64,000 nucleotides of DNA from UBA9655 sp963704475 (GCA_963704475.1 OY969900.1:558001-622000), one strand, 5' to 3'; shown: positions 17,337 through 25,922, counted from the stretch's first letter. Notes: generated by a model not told the origin, from the letters alone. A program made the numbers and translations.

Positions 17337-17834
17337 ATGTTAAGAAGAAAATGGATGACAGAGAGTACGGAAGATATGGATGTGGAACAACTGATGCATC
17401 AGCTCTTAGAACATGTTTTCTCAGGACAGTATTCCTATAAAAGAAGTATTTCATCTCCTCAAATAAGTTTAGAGGGAACTGCTTGCTTTGAACAAAGCGA
17501 TACGAATCGACTCCTCTATCATGAACAGGGCTATTATAGGTTGGGAGAAAGCGAACAATCTTGTTATCAAAAGCAAATCTTCATCTATGATGCGTCCAAT
17601 CTGTACATCTATAAAAATGACCTTAGCCTACTGCATGAGTTTACTCTTGATACTATGCTGGAATTTCCTGTTAAACTAACCCATACCCACCTCTGTAAAA
17701 ATGATCGGTATGCATTAGAAATGGTAATTCATTCGTTTAACACTTTTTCGATGTCATATAAGGTTCAGGGGCCCTCTAAACAGTATAAGATCCATACGAT
17801 TTTTAACAGAAAAAGTATGTTAAAGAGGGGATGA
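17337..17834 (+). CDS. DUF6314-like protein
   Basis: A 165-residue soluble protein. The core pattern SPQISLEGTACFEQ, LLYHEQGYYRL, KQIFIYDASNLYIYKND and LLHEFTLD resembles the DUF6314 family (a small beta-barrel domain with LEGxAxF and YxExG motifs). No enzymatic role is known. I chose the ATG at 17337, preceded by AGAGG, over an in-frame start at 17265. It stands alone between the third microprotein and a GNAT gene. Confidence 0.55.
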   Translation: MLRRKWMTESTEDMDVEQLMHQLLEHVFSGQYSYKRSISSPQISLEGTACFEQSDTNRLLYHEQGYYRLGESEQSCYQKQIFIYDASNLYIYKNDLSLLHEFTLDTMLEFPVKLTHTHLCKNDRYALEMVIHSFNTFSMSYKVQGPSKQYKIHTIFNRKSMLKRG

Positions 17835-17957
17835 TCACTTGGATGATAAGGGAAGAGATCGACTCACCTCTTTGATCTTATAATTAATACTCTATCACAT
17901 AATTTAAACAAAATCAATTATTTTTGAAGAAAAAATGCAAATGGGCAATTAGAAAAT

Positions 17958-17985
17958 TTGACATTATTTTAAAATATGTCAAAAT
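17958..17985. promoter_or_regulatory. Palindrome upstream of GNAT gene, possible operator
   Basis: tttgacat, 11 A/T-rich bases, then atgtcaaa form an inverted repeat. The left arm also contains a TTGACA -35-like box. This arrangement suits a repressor-binding site overlapping a promoter, about 40 bp before the GNAT start. Confidence 0.35.
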
Positions 17986-18020
17986 GATAAATATAAGATG
18001 GAATAATTGTGAGAAATGTC

Positions 18021-18461
18021 ATGGATATTCAAGAGAAAACGGTAGCACCCTCTTTTTCAATGGTCACAACACCCCATCCAGACTGGGATAAGAAAATTGA
18101 AATTGGGATGCGTAAAGAATGTGAAGCTCTTACACGTATTCCTGTAGAATCTAAAATTCACCCTATTTATGTCAAAAGGGATGATACCCTTGTAGGAGGT
18201 ATTCATGTTGAACACCATGGCTCTATTCTCTGGATCGACTCACTATGGGTTGAGCCAGCTTTTAGAAGACAAGGAGTCGGAAAGAAACTGCTTCAAGAAG
18301 CCAACCTTTTTGCAGTCCAACAAAAGGCAACAGAAATGCAGCTGAATACGTATTTCCAAGAGGCTCATACTTTCTTTTTAAGCTGCGGTTTTGAAGACGT
18401 TGCCATCGCCCCCAATTGGAAATATGGTTTGACATGTTATTTGATGAGGAAGAGGGGGTAA
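18021..18461 (+). CDS. GNAT-family N-acetyltransferase
   Basis: About 146 residues with the GNAT fold. The acetyl-CoA binding motif is LWVEPAFRRQGVGKKLLQEA (R/Q-x-x-G-x-G), followed by the C-terminal NTYFQEAHTFFLSCGFED. The substrate is unknown; small-molecule amines, peptides or antibiotics are all possible in this family. The ATG at 18021 is preferred over an in-frame GTG at 18009. It precedes a pRiA4b ORF-3-like gene by 39 bp and may share its transcript. Confidence 0.85.
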   Translation: MDIQEKTVAPSFSMVTTPHPDWDKKIEIGMRKECEALTRIPVESKIHPIYVKRDDTLVGGIHVEHHGSILWIDSLWVEPAFRRQGVGKKLLQEANLFAVQQKATEMQLNTYFQEAHTFFLSCGFEDVAIAPNWKYGLTCYLMRKRG

Positions 18462-18500
18462 ATCATCAAATGTATTTCTTTTAAAAAAGGAGGAACTATT

Positions 18501-19001
18501 ATGAAAAATAAAATATTTAAATTTAAAGTTTCCATTGATAAAGGAATTTACCGTATTCTTGAAATAAAAGGGAGTGAAAGTCTGTATGATTTTGCTGCAG
18601 AGATCACAGACTCATTTGATTTTGATTTCGACCATTGCTTCGGGTTTTTTAGCAAAATAAAGGGGCATATTTTTGACAGTGACGAAGTGTATGAATTATT
18701 CCAAGATTTAAAAGACTGTGACGGCACGCCAGGAGCCAAAGGGGTTAAGAAAGAATATCTTTACAATGTCTTTCACAAGGGCAAAAAAATGACTTTCTAT
18801 TTTGATTATGGGGATGATTGGCGCTTTCTTGTTGAGTGTTTAGATGTTTATGAGCCTGAAGCCCAAAAACGGTATCCTAAAGTCCTTGAATCAAAGGGAG
18901 CCGTTGAACAATACCCTGACCCTGACGAAGATTATGATGATGACGATTATGACGACGACGAGGACGAAGAGGAATTTGATAGTGTCATCAATCAAAAGTA
19001 A
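18501..19001 (+). CDS. pRiA4b ORF-3-like protein
   Basis: A 166-residue protein of the plasmid pRiA4b ORF-3 / IS1096 passenger (TnpR-like) family, shown by FDHCFGFF, KKMTFYFDYGDDWRFLVEC and YPKVLESKGAVEQYPDPDED. The last 25 residues are almost pure Asp/Glu/Tyr. The function is unknown; the family is common on plasmids and mobile elements, consistent with this accessory zone. A strong AAGGAGG site lies 9 nt before the ATG. Confidence 0.82.
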   Translation: MKNKIFKFKVSIDKGIYRILEIKGSESLYDFAAEITDSFDFDFDHCFGFFSKIKGHIFDSDEVYELFQDLKDCDGTPGAKGVKKEYLYNVFHKGKKMTFYFDYGDDWRFLVECLDVYEPEAQKRYPKVLESKGAVEQYPDPDEDYDDDDYDDDEDEEEFDSVINQK

Positions 19002-19011
19002 TATGTGGGGT

Positions 19012-19485
19012 GTGATAGAAGGGATTATCATGAGCGTAATGATAAGCATTACGGCGACCACATCTTTGAATGCTGCTCCCGTACTTGCTCAACCACTTAC
19101 TGCCCCTCTTCCTGCGCGAGCTGGCTCGGAAGTAGTAACGCCTGAGTGGCTTCTGATACCACTTACCAATCAAGTGGCAGACAAAACTGGGTTGCTTCGT
19201 CGCCTTCAACTCCTCGCAATGACGCCAATTTCCGTCATTGCGAGCGAAGCGAAGCAATCCAGAATATCCACCTATTGAATGCGAAATGGTATGAGCGCGC
19301 CACAAGAGAATACGGATTATCCGATTATGAGGTGGCTTGATAACACACACCCTTAAGGGCCAAGGTGTTGAGACGGAGTACGTGAAATACTCCGATGAAG
19401 GTCACCTCTTTGAAAAGCCCAAAAATCAACGAGACGCTCTGACGCGAAGGATCAAATGGATTGAAGATCATTTGGAAAAACCGTG
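19012..19485 (+). pseudogene. Decayed S9-type peptidase with element insertion
   Basis: The left part encodes a signal-peptide-like start (MSVMISITATTSLNAAPVLA then QPLTAPLPARAGSEV). It is interrupted by the 137-bp element at 19156-19292. The right part, in another frame, reads GQGVETEYVKYSDEGHLFEK and ends IKWIEDHLEKP. This is the usual end of prolyl-oligopeptidase-like (S9) hydrolases, where DEGH carries the catalytic histidine. The catalytic serine region is missing, so most of the gene has been deleted. That both ends belong to one gene is inference. Confidence 0.5.
19156..19292 (+). mobile_element. 137-bp inverted-repeat miniature element, copy 1
   Basis: Ends ATACCACTT and AAATGGTAT are imperfect inverted repeats. 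The interior contains two facing R2-type arms (ttgcttcgtcgcc..ctcctcgcaatgacg and cgtcattgcgagcgaagcg). Length and ends equal those of copies at 23877-24013 and 31140-31276. The single base on either side is identical (g/g), so insertion adds 138 bp. Confidence 0.8.
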
Positions 19486-19501
19486 AAACGGCACCTGTTG
19501 G

Positions 19502-20122
19502 TTATCTCTTCTCCACCAATGCACCTTTAACCACCCCTTGAATTTTAACTCCAGGGCCTTGTTCTACTGTTCCCTTTCCAGATTCAAAGGTGATAGTGCC
19601 TTCGACAACTGTTTTTCCTTTCAAATAAAGAACTTGCTTCTCTTGCAGAATCTTTTTAACAAAGATGTCTTTTGTTTTGACATCCTCTAAGAAAATGGTA
19701 TCGGCCCCAATCGTCAGCTTCTGAAACGTACCCTTGCGCGCTTTGAGAGGTCCTGTAATCGTCGTCTCTCCAGAGACCTGAAGGTTTGTTACATCAACAG
19801 GTCCTGTAATGTTAAATTTTGAACAGGTGATATTTTTAGCCTCAAAAGGTCCCGTAATGTCAAGAGAGCCAAAAATGCCGTGTTCGCTCTCTATAACAGG
19901 CCCTACAACCACTAAGTCTTTTGCGACTTTGAGGTTATTAAACTGAAAAGGGCCAGTCACAGATAGAGATGTTGCTGTGATTTCTTTAAGCTCAGTAGGT
20001 CCCACAAACGAAGCCTCTTGAAGGTTTTGTTTTTCAAGAAGGGTCACGCCCATAAAACTCTGCGCTTGAATTTCTTGAAGCAGGCACGCCATGCAAAAAA
20101 GAAGGGATAAAATTTTTGTCAT
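19502..20122 (-). CDS. Exported beta-repeat protein with TGP motifs
   Basis: A 206-residue protein with a signal peptide (MTKILSLLFCMACLLQEIQA; the C-M-A-C could also serve as a lipobox-like site). The mature part consists of about eight short repeats built around S/T-x-T/V-GP (VTGPFQFNNL, VVGPVIESEH, ITGPFEAKNI, ITGPVDVTNL, ITGPLKARKG), each 18-20 residues. This periodicity suggests a beta-helix or bactofilin-like solenoid. I know no assigned function. It is divergent from the 20331 gene. Confidence 0.7.
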   Translation of the reverse strand: MTKILSLLFCMACLLQEIQAQSFMGVTLLEKQNLQEASFVGPTELKEITATSLSVTGPFQFNNLKVAKDLVVVGPVIESEHGIFGSLDITGPFEAKNITCSKFNITGPVDVTNLQVSGETTITGPLKARKGTFQKLTIGADTIFLEDVKTKDIFVKKILQEKQVLYLKGKTVVEGTITFESGKGTVEQGPGVKIQGVVKGALVEKR

Positions 20123-20330
20123 CCTAAGATCTCCTTGAGACTTATTGTTTTTTTAACTTATCTTTTATTTAACTCATACGATAACCCGGTAAGCAAGGCT
20201 TTGCAATTCTCTCGGCACACTTTGTCCATAGCACGTGATTTGACTTTTAGGGGAAGCACCCCTATATTGAAATAAGATTTAACAATACATATTTTTTAAC
20301 AAGTAAATTTTTGACAATGGAGATGTAATC

Positions 20331-20792
20331 ATGAATACGACCGTCGCAAAACTTCTTTTAACAAGCGCAAGCACTCTTTTTCTTTTGAACCAGTCTGTGG
20401 AGGCTATGAACCCTGGCTCCACTGATGAGCGGCAGGGGTCTTTCAGTGGGCGTAAGCCGGTATATCTTCCTAGGGATGATGGCTTCGGCATCGGCCCAGG
20501 CCTCTATGGTGGGCTTAATCACACCGGTATCGGAGGACCATGCATATTAACCACGTTCACGCCCGTCTCTGATGCTACTACTACAGCATTTCCCGCCAGA
20601 AATGCAAGACCCGCAAGTGGACAACCTGAGCAACAAACATCTACAGACATTCGGCCAGAACCGTTACCTTCAAGCTCAGCGGGGACTACTGCACACACAG
20701 CCACAACTGGGGAGAATCAGAGTTTGAGTATTCCTGCTCCAGCAGCAATTACCTCTGCTCCAATAAAAACATCCGAAAATCCTGCGCCGTGA
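20331..20792 (+). CDS. Exported Pro/Thr/Ser-rich protein
   Basis: A 153-residue protein whose signal peptide, LLLTSASTLFLLNQSVEA, is nearly the same as that of the 8126-8800 protein. The mature part is low-complexity, rich in Pro, Thr, Ser, Ala and Gly, and looks disordered (for example TTAFPARNARPASGQPEQQ and a Pro-rich end TSENPAP). I recognise no domain. It could be a secreted effector or surface protein; the sequence alone does not tell. Confidence 0.6.
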   Translation: MNTTVAKLLLTSASTLFLLNQSVEAMNPGSTDERQGSFSGRKPVYLPRDDGFGIGPGLYGGLNHTGIGGPCILTTFTPVSDATTTAFPARNARPASGQPEQQTSTDIRPEPLPSSSAGTTAHTATTGENQSLSIPAPAAITSAPIKTSENPAP

Positions 20793-20820
20793 GTATCCAC
20801 AACTTGCAGTAGCACAACAT

Positions 20821-21825
20821 ATGACGTCTTCTATAACCATTCCCGAATCCGCGTATACGCCCAAATATACTTTGGATGAGATTCTCTTTCCAAAAATAGA
20901 AGCCAATTTTGAAAGCCATTTGAGGGTCTCTGACATACATGAAATATGGTATGCAGAATATGGAAATCCGCAAGGCATCCCGGTCATATTCGTGCATGGG
21001 GGCCCTGGCGGAGGATGCTGGCCTGATGACGCGCGGTTCTTTAACCCTCAGCACTACCGCATCATACTCTTTGATCAAAGAGGGGCCAGTCGCTCAAGGC
21101 CACTCTATGAAATGGCAGAAAACAACACGCAAAATCTAATCTCCGATATGGAGACGTTAAGGAATCATCTGAGCATTGATAAATGGTTAGTGTTTGGGGG
21201 GTCTTGGGGCAGCACACTTTCAATGCTTTACGGCCAAGCTCACCCCAAACGGTGTCTCGGGTTTGTGATACGCGGCATATTTACCGCAACCGACGAAGAG
21301 ATAAACAATGTCTATGCTATGGGAGATATTTTCCCCGAAAACTATGATGACTTAGAGAATTTCATACCAGAAAATGAGCGTGGGGATTTACTCGGTGCTT
21401 ATTTAAAAAGGTTCTGCGATCCTGATCCTAAAGTCTGCATGGAAGCCGCAAAGATCTTTATGAAATACGATCTTGAAGCCTCTTTCTTAATGAATAGAAG
21501 AGAGTACGTTGACAAAATTTTGGAGGAAGAAAACGTACTCCTTACAGTTGCCAAATTCTTTGCGCACTACGCTCTTAATAAATTCTTCCTTAAGCGAAAC
21601 CAACTTATGAATGATTTACATAAAATCTTACACCTGCCAGCCATAATCGTTCATGGACGATATGACATAGTCTGCAAGGTCAAAAATGCATACAAAATAC
21701 ACAAAAACTGGCCTGGGTCGGAGCTGCTGATCATCCAAGATGCGGGCCACGCAGGAAAAGAACTTGGAACCGCAAAGGCCTTGGTCTATGCGACAGAGAA
21801 AATGCGAAAGAATTTAAAAAGTTGA
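20821..21825 (+). CDS. pip: Proline iminopeptidase
   Basis: An alpha/beta-hydrolase (peptidase S33) that removes N-terminal proline from peptides in the cytoplasm. The 334 residues hold the oxyanion motif HGGPGGG (59-65), FDQRGASRS (84-92), nucleophile elbow GGSWGS with Ser129, the cap domain, VHGRYDIVC with the acid and DAGHAG with the histidine. All catalytic parts are present. Its stop is 31 bp before the methyltransferase gene. Confidence 0.9.
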   Translation: MTSSITIPESAYTPKYTLDEILFPKIEANFESHLRVSDIHEIWYAEYGNPQGIPVIFVHGGPGGGCWPDDARFFNPQHYRIILFDQRGASRSRPLYEMAENNTQNLISDMETLRNHLSIDKWLVFGGSWGSTLSMLYGQAHPKRCLGFVIRGIFTATDEEINNVYAMGDIFPENYDDLENFIPENERGDLLGAYLKRFCDPDPKVCMEAAKIFMKYDLEASFLMNRREYVDKILEEENVLLTVAKFFAHYALNKFFLKRNQLMNDLHKILHLPAIIVHGRYDIVCKVKNAYKIHKNWPGSELLIIQDAGHAGKELGTAKALVYATEKMRKNLKS

Positions 21826-21856
21826 CAGTAAGCCACACGCTTTAAAGGACGCTAAA

Positions 21857-22450
21857 ATGACAACACAACCAATTGATTCTACAAAATATTACGACGAAAA
21901 CGCCCAAAATTTTTTTGAGACAACTGTTGGCTCTGACGCCTCAAAATTCTATGATCTTTTTCTCCCCTATCTTTTTCCAAAGGCTAAGATTTTAGATGCA
22001 GGATGTGGCTCGGGGAGGGATAGCAAATTCTTTCTCACCCAAGGGTATGAGGTCACAGCTTTTGATGGCTCACAAAAGATGGCCGAGCTTGCGCGTCAGT
22101 ACACAGGGCTACCCGTAGCTCATAAGAATTTTTCAGACATTCATGAGAAAGAAGAGTTTGATGCAATTTGGACAAGCGCTTCCCTTCTTCACGTTCCAAA
22201 ACCCCACCTGCCACCTATTCTGCAGAAACTAAAAAATGCCCTTAAACCACAAGGTGTTTGGTTTATGTCTTTTCGACACGGCGAGACAGAACAAGACGAA
22301 GGCGATCGTTATTTTAATGATCAAACTGAAGCGTCCTTAACGCAAACACTGAAACAAATTGGAGGTCTTGATATCCTTCATGTGAGCATTCCTGATGTTT
22401 CAAGCCGACGAGGGTATAAATTCGTTTCTTGTGTTGTGAGGAAAATCTAA
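21857..22450 (+). CDS. Class I SAM-dependent methyltransferase
   Basis: A 197-residue methyltransferase with motif I ILDAGCGSGRDSKFF (about 44-58), the acidic residue of motif II in VTAFDGS, and a SLLHVP motif IV-like segment. The closest resemblance is to TehB/UbiE-type small-molecule methyltransferases, but the substrate cannot be told. It probably forms a two-gene unit with pip. IS630 and IS982 begin about 140 bp downstream. Confidence 0.82.
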   Translation: MTTQPIDSTKYYDENAQNFFETTVGSDASKFYDLFLPYLFPKAKILDAGCGSGRDSKFFLTQGYEVTAFDGSQKMAELARQYTGLPVAHKNFSDIHEKEEFDAIWTSASLLHVPKPHLPPILQKLKNALKPQGVWFMSFRHGETEQDEGDRYFNDQTEASLTQTLKQIGGLDILHVSIPDVSSRRGYKFVSCVVRKI

Positions 22451-22611
22451 TCCACCATTTGGTGCTGTTCTATCGTAAAAGCAGGATGGCAAGAAATAAA
22501 AAGGGTTAAGTTCTGGAAAAGGTTCTCGACACAAAAACCGAGCCTACGAAGCTGGGGAAGTTTTTTTACAGAGCCTTCCTATACAAATATAGAAAAGACC
22601 GATAGTAAATA

Positions 22612-23570
22612 ACCTCAGTTTTGGATAAGAGAGCTTGAAAATTTAAAGGCCGGTTTGTTTTGCCTCAATTGATAAGCAACGAGGCAAGAAAGGATATTAA
22701 CGCAAGCATTCGTAGGAGATCTATGGCGTGTATGAGATAAATTCATATGCACCTTCAAGATGTCAAAGACAGTTTCAATGAGAAACCGTTTTCTTAAGAG
22801 AAATTTTTCGATCAATGGCATAAGGTAATTTTTCATGTTTTTCCTTATCCCTGTGATTACTTTGAGGCCTCGTCTAAACAGTTTTTTGAAAAGCTCCTGA
22901 GAAATAAACCCTTTGTCCGCAAAAATACTTCCCATAAGGTCTCGAGTCATCTCATCCAAGACAGTTCGTTCATCAACATTACCGGGAGTTATTTTAACAG
23001 CCATAATGCTCCCTTTATGATTAATGACCATGTGCAGTTTAAGCCCATAAAACCACCCCATCGTTGTTTTTCCTCGGGCTGCAAGTCCTTGGAAGACACG
23101 ATGACGATTAATCCGTTTGTTGTGACACACGGGTAGAGATGTGGGATCAGCAATATAAATTCCTGTTTTCTTTCCAAACAAGCTGTTCAACAAAACACTC
23201 AAGGGAACAAAAAGGCGTGGCATGAGCTGGACAAATCGATTGTAACTGACAAGGTGTGGAAAGTCTTGTTTATGGATATGAGCTACATGAACAGTGTAAA
23301 AATATTTAAATACTTTACAAGGGCTTACGTGAAACATAACCATAATCGTTAACATTTCACTTAAGGTCATTTCGCAGGCTCGATGGCGCTCTTTTCCCGT
23401 ATCAATAAGGCGATGCTTTTCCCATTCTTCATAGGCTTTGCAAAATTCATCGATGCAAAAAAATAATGCTGTGATATTATATCTCATTGGCTAAGCTCCT
23501 TTCTTATTTTTTACCAATTCTAAGAATGGCTTAGCCTACCATATTTTTATCCCTTATCCAAAACTGAGGT
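22612..23570 (-). mobile_element. IS982-family element, copy 1
   Basis: This 959-bp element has perfect ends acctcagttttggataag / cttatccaaaactgaggt and is flanked by 6-bp target duplications taaata. It is identical at the protein level to copy 2 (28420-29378) and lies in the opposite orientation. It is inserted in the left terminal repeat of an IS630. Confidence 0.93.
22615..23487 (-). CDS. IS982 transposase
   Basis: A 290-residue DDE transposase of the IS982 family (MRYNITALFFCIDEFCKAYE start; IADPTSLPVC with the first Asp, IFADKGFISQELF with the second, and FLIETVFDILKVHMNLSHTR with the final Glu). The frame is intact and identical to the 28503-29375 copy, which suggests recent activity. 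Confidence 0.95.
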   Translation of the reverse strand: MRYNITALFFCIDEFCKAYEEWEKHRLIDTGKERHRACEMTLSEMLTIMVMFHVSPCKVFKYFYTVHVAHIHKQDFPHLVSYNRFVQLMPRLFVPLSVLLNSLFGKKTGIYIADPTSLPVCHNKRINRHRVFQGLAARGKTTMGWFYGLKLHMVINHKGSIMAVKITPGNVDERTVLDEMTRDLMGSIFADKGFISQELFKKLFRRGLKVITGIRKNMKNYLMPLIEKFLLRKRFLIETVFDILKVHMNLSHTRHRSPTNACVNILSCLVAYQLRQNKPAFKFSSSLIQN

Positions 23571-23632
23571 TAAATAGACAAAGCATTCAAAATCTGTTAA
23601 GAATAAGGGAGTTCAGAGGACAGGAGGAGTGA

Positions 23633-24799
23633 ATGCTAAAAATAGATGGGCGCAAGCTATCCCATAAAACCCTAGAAGAACTGCGGATTAGAACGGTTGC
23701 ACAGGTTGAGGCAGGGTGTTACCCAGATGAGTTGGCAAGGTCTCTTGGCTTCAATCGCTCAACTATTTACAAATGGCTTCAACTCAAGGTTAACGGGGGA
23801 GATCAAGCACTTTATGCCAAGCCCATCCCCGGAAGGCCCGGTACTTTAAACGCTATCCATCTCAAATGGCTCTGTAATACCACTTATCAATCAAGTGGCA
23901 GACAGAACTGGGTTGCTTCGTCGCCTTCGGCTCCTCGCAATGACGCCAATTTACGTCATTGCGAGCGAAGCGAAGCAATCCAGAATATCCACCTATTGAA
24001 TGCGAAATGGTATAAGACTCTTACGGATAAGACTCCCCAACAATTAAAGCTGCCTTTTGCCCTTTGGACGCGAGATCAAATCATCGAAGTTGTAAAGCGT
24101 AAGTTTGGCATTAAGCTTAGCAAAAGCGGACTTTCCAGAGTGTTGAACAAACTTGGTTTCACCTTTCAAAAGCCGACTGTACGTTATAAACAACAGGACC
24201 CAGTCATTGTTAACAAAGGGCTGACGACTGATTATCCTGCCATTCAAGAGGAGGCCAAGAAAAGAGGAGCGGATATTTATTTTGGAGATGAGGCAAGCGT
24301 CGCCTCAATCTATGCTTTAGGGAAAACAATTGGAAAGAAAGGAGTCACGCCCATAGTGCACAGGACAACAAAGAGGTTTAGAGTCAATATGTTGTCAGCG
24401 GTTTCAGCCAAGGGACACTGCCGGTTTATGGTGACAAAAAAGTCAGGAACGGCTTCCGTATTTATAACCTTCTTGAAAAGATTGTTGGTTGGAGCAGATA
24501 AACCTATTTTTTTGATTTTGGCTAATCACCCAATGCACAAATCCAAATTGGTTCAGGAATTCGTCGAAAAACACAAGGACAAGCTTAAGTTATTTTTCTT
24601 GCCACCCTATTCCCCAGAATTAAATCCGGACGAGTTGGTGTGGAATGATGTAAAAAATCATGGCCTTTCCAGACATTTGGTAGACAACCTTGAAACCCTA
24701 AAAAAGCTAGTATACTCAAGGCTTTTCGAGCTTCAAAAGAAAATGTCTAAAATAGCTTCCTTCTTTGAAACTCCAACGACTTCCTATGCTCGACTCTAA
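23633..24799 (+). CDS. IS630 transposase carrying an in-frame 46-residue insert
   Basis: The open frame is 388 residues. Residues 1-81 hold the helix-turn-helix start (GFNRSTIYKWLQLKVNGGD). Residues about 82-127 (NTTYQSSGRQNWVASSP.. to ..NIHLLNAKWY) are encoded by the 137-bp element plus one base. From KTLTDKTPQQLKLPFALWTR onward it is a normal IS630 DDE domain with YFGDEASV, the ILANHPMHKS segment and FLPPYSPELNPDELVWNDVK. The insert falls between the helix-turn-helix and the catalytic domain and keeps the frame; activity is unknown. The usual DN at the second acidic position reads AN here, so the catalytic triad may be damaged. Confidence 0.85.
   Translation: MLKIDGRKLSHKTLEELRIRTVAQVEAGCYPDELARSLGFNRSTIYKWLQLKVNGGDQALYAKPIPGRPGTLNAIHLKWLCNTTYQSSGRQNWVASSPSAPRNDANLRHCERSEAIQNIHLLNAKWYKTLTDKTPQQLKLPFALWTRDQIIEVVKRKFGIKLSKSGLSRVLNKLGFTFQKPTVRYKQQDPVIVNKGLTTDYPAIQEEAKKRGADIYFGDEASVASIYALGKTIGKKGVTPIVHRTTKRFRVNMLSAVSAKGHCRFMVTKKSGTASVFITFLKRLLVGADKPIFLILANHPMHKSKLVQEFVEKHKDKLKLFFLPPYSPELNPDELVWNDVKNHGLSRHLVDNLETLKKLVYSRLFELQKKMSKIASFFETPTTSYARL
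23877..24013 (+). mobile_element. 137-bp inverted-repeat miniature element, copy 2
   Basis: It has the same ends (ATACCACTT / AAATGGTAT) and length as the other two copies. It is flanked by a single a on each side, so insertion added 138 bp, exactly 46 codons, inside the IS630 transposase gene without a stop. Confidence 0.85.
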
Positions 24800-24820
24800 T
24801 AAGTCTACCTACTTTCGGAT

Positions 24821-25846
24821 TTATCTATAATTATCATAGGGCGTTCCATCACGTCCTTGAATGAGCTTTGGGGCGATTCTAATAAGCGCATATCCAAGTT
24901 TTTTATAAAATTTTGGAGCTTGCCACTCGTTTGTATCCAGTTCTACAAAACGGGCGCCACATTTTCTGGAATGGGCTTCTGCAAACTGCATAACCTTGGT
25001 TCCGAAACCAGCACCCCTGATATTGCCCATGCACACCATGTCAATATCACTATAAGGAATCGCAGCTTCTCCATGAAAAGTTCCAACCAATCCACCTTGC
25101 ACCACACCATCGGTGCGTCGACGAACAAATACACCAAAGTGTTCCCCATTCTCATCTGACCCATCATCCTCATGCTTGCTCCAGCTCAAGTCTGTGCGAG
25201 GATGAGATGCACGATCAGTGAGGCGCTCCTTATAAAAAAAGCGTTCTGGTTGCCCTGTCTCTAAATCGAGGATTGTTTCTTTTTTCCCAAAACCCGCGGC
25301 CAGTAATAGTCTCACAAATACTGCATTGTCGCTTGCAGAAGTTGCATACATTCTTTGCGCCCCACGCGCAATAGCCTCCGCCTCGATGTCCGTTAAGACA
25401 TCCGATAGGGCATCGGGTCCTATCTTTGATAAAAGAGTGTTCAATGACGTCTTCCTGAGTCGAAGGCTCTGTTGAAAAGCGATGGCCACCGAATTTGAAG
25501 TTTCCTGCGTTTTTACTGTAAAATCAGAACAACTCGCTCTGTCTATAAACTGAGCATTATATTCCCGAAGAAACAGACGAACTTTCCAATAATCTGCTCT
25601 CCCCGCAATCGGTGACAGAGTAATTTCCAGATCTCCCTCAACTTGCAATTCAAGAGTAGACAGCCCTCGATCCATAAGCACGGTTGCTGTGATCGTCGTG
25701 TCTGCTGCAATCCATAGTGTTTCTCCCCTTGTTGGATTGAGCCTACTGTCAGCACGAGGATCAGCCAAAAAAACCTCATGAGGCCTGGGTACAGTAACAA
25801 TCGCTGTTGAGGAGGCCGGTAGCCTCGTCGTCACTTCCTTCATCAT
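24821..25846 (-). pseudogene. Double-GNAT acetyltransferase, frame broken from its signal peptide
   Basis: The 341-codon frame holds two GNAT-like halves: a degenerate one (IARGAQRMYATSASDNAVF..LLAAGFGKKE) and a canonical C-terminal one (IRGAGFGTKVMQFAEAHSRK, then ELDTNEWQAPKFYKKLGY). It opens with an ATG that overlaps, in another frame, a 48-residue frame encoding a signal peptide (25776-25922). The simplest reading is a single-base indel that separated an export signal from the enzyme. The C-terminal domain could still be made from the internal ATG. The acceptor is unknown. Confidence 0.55.
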
Positions 25847-25922
25847 TCATGCCATACCCTGCAGAGGCAGAAAGAAGGGACATAAGCGCCGTTGAAACGT
25901 ACAAAAATTTCTTAAACGTCAT
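25776..25922 (-). CDS. Signal-peptide frame upstream of the GNAT protein
   Basis: A 48-residue frame begins MTFKKFLYVSTALMSLLSAS, a good Sec signal, and continues MNDEGSDDEATGLLNSDCYC to a TGA. It overlaps the first 70 bases of the double-GNAT frame. It is probably the detached N-terminus of that protein, though a separate small exported peptide remains possible. Confidence 0.4.
   Translation of the reverse strand: MTFKKFLYVSTALMSLLSASAGYGMNDEGSDDEATGLLNSDCYCTQAS

Larger units (their letters stand above)
22588..24829 (+). mobile_element. IS630-family element, interrupted twice
   Basis: The left end (tataga..gaCCGATAGTAAATAGAC) and the right end (complement of gtctacctactttcgg..tctata, 24803-24829) form imperfect terminal inverted repeats. 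The left repeat is cut by an IS982 (22612-23570, TSD taaata), and the transposase gene by a 137-bp element (23877-24013). Without the insertions the element is about 1.14 kb, a normal IS630 size. Confidence 0.7.

Noticed and set aside
19146..19340. Reading frame through the 137-bp element as an independent gene
   Set aside because: The frame is repeat sequence (SSGRQNWVASSP..), starts with GTG just after a TGA, and recurs with each copy of the element.
20676..21078. Minus-strand frames opposite pip
   Set aside because: They are the shadow of the pip coding frame, which has full catalytic motifs.
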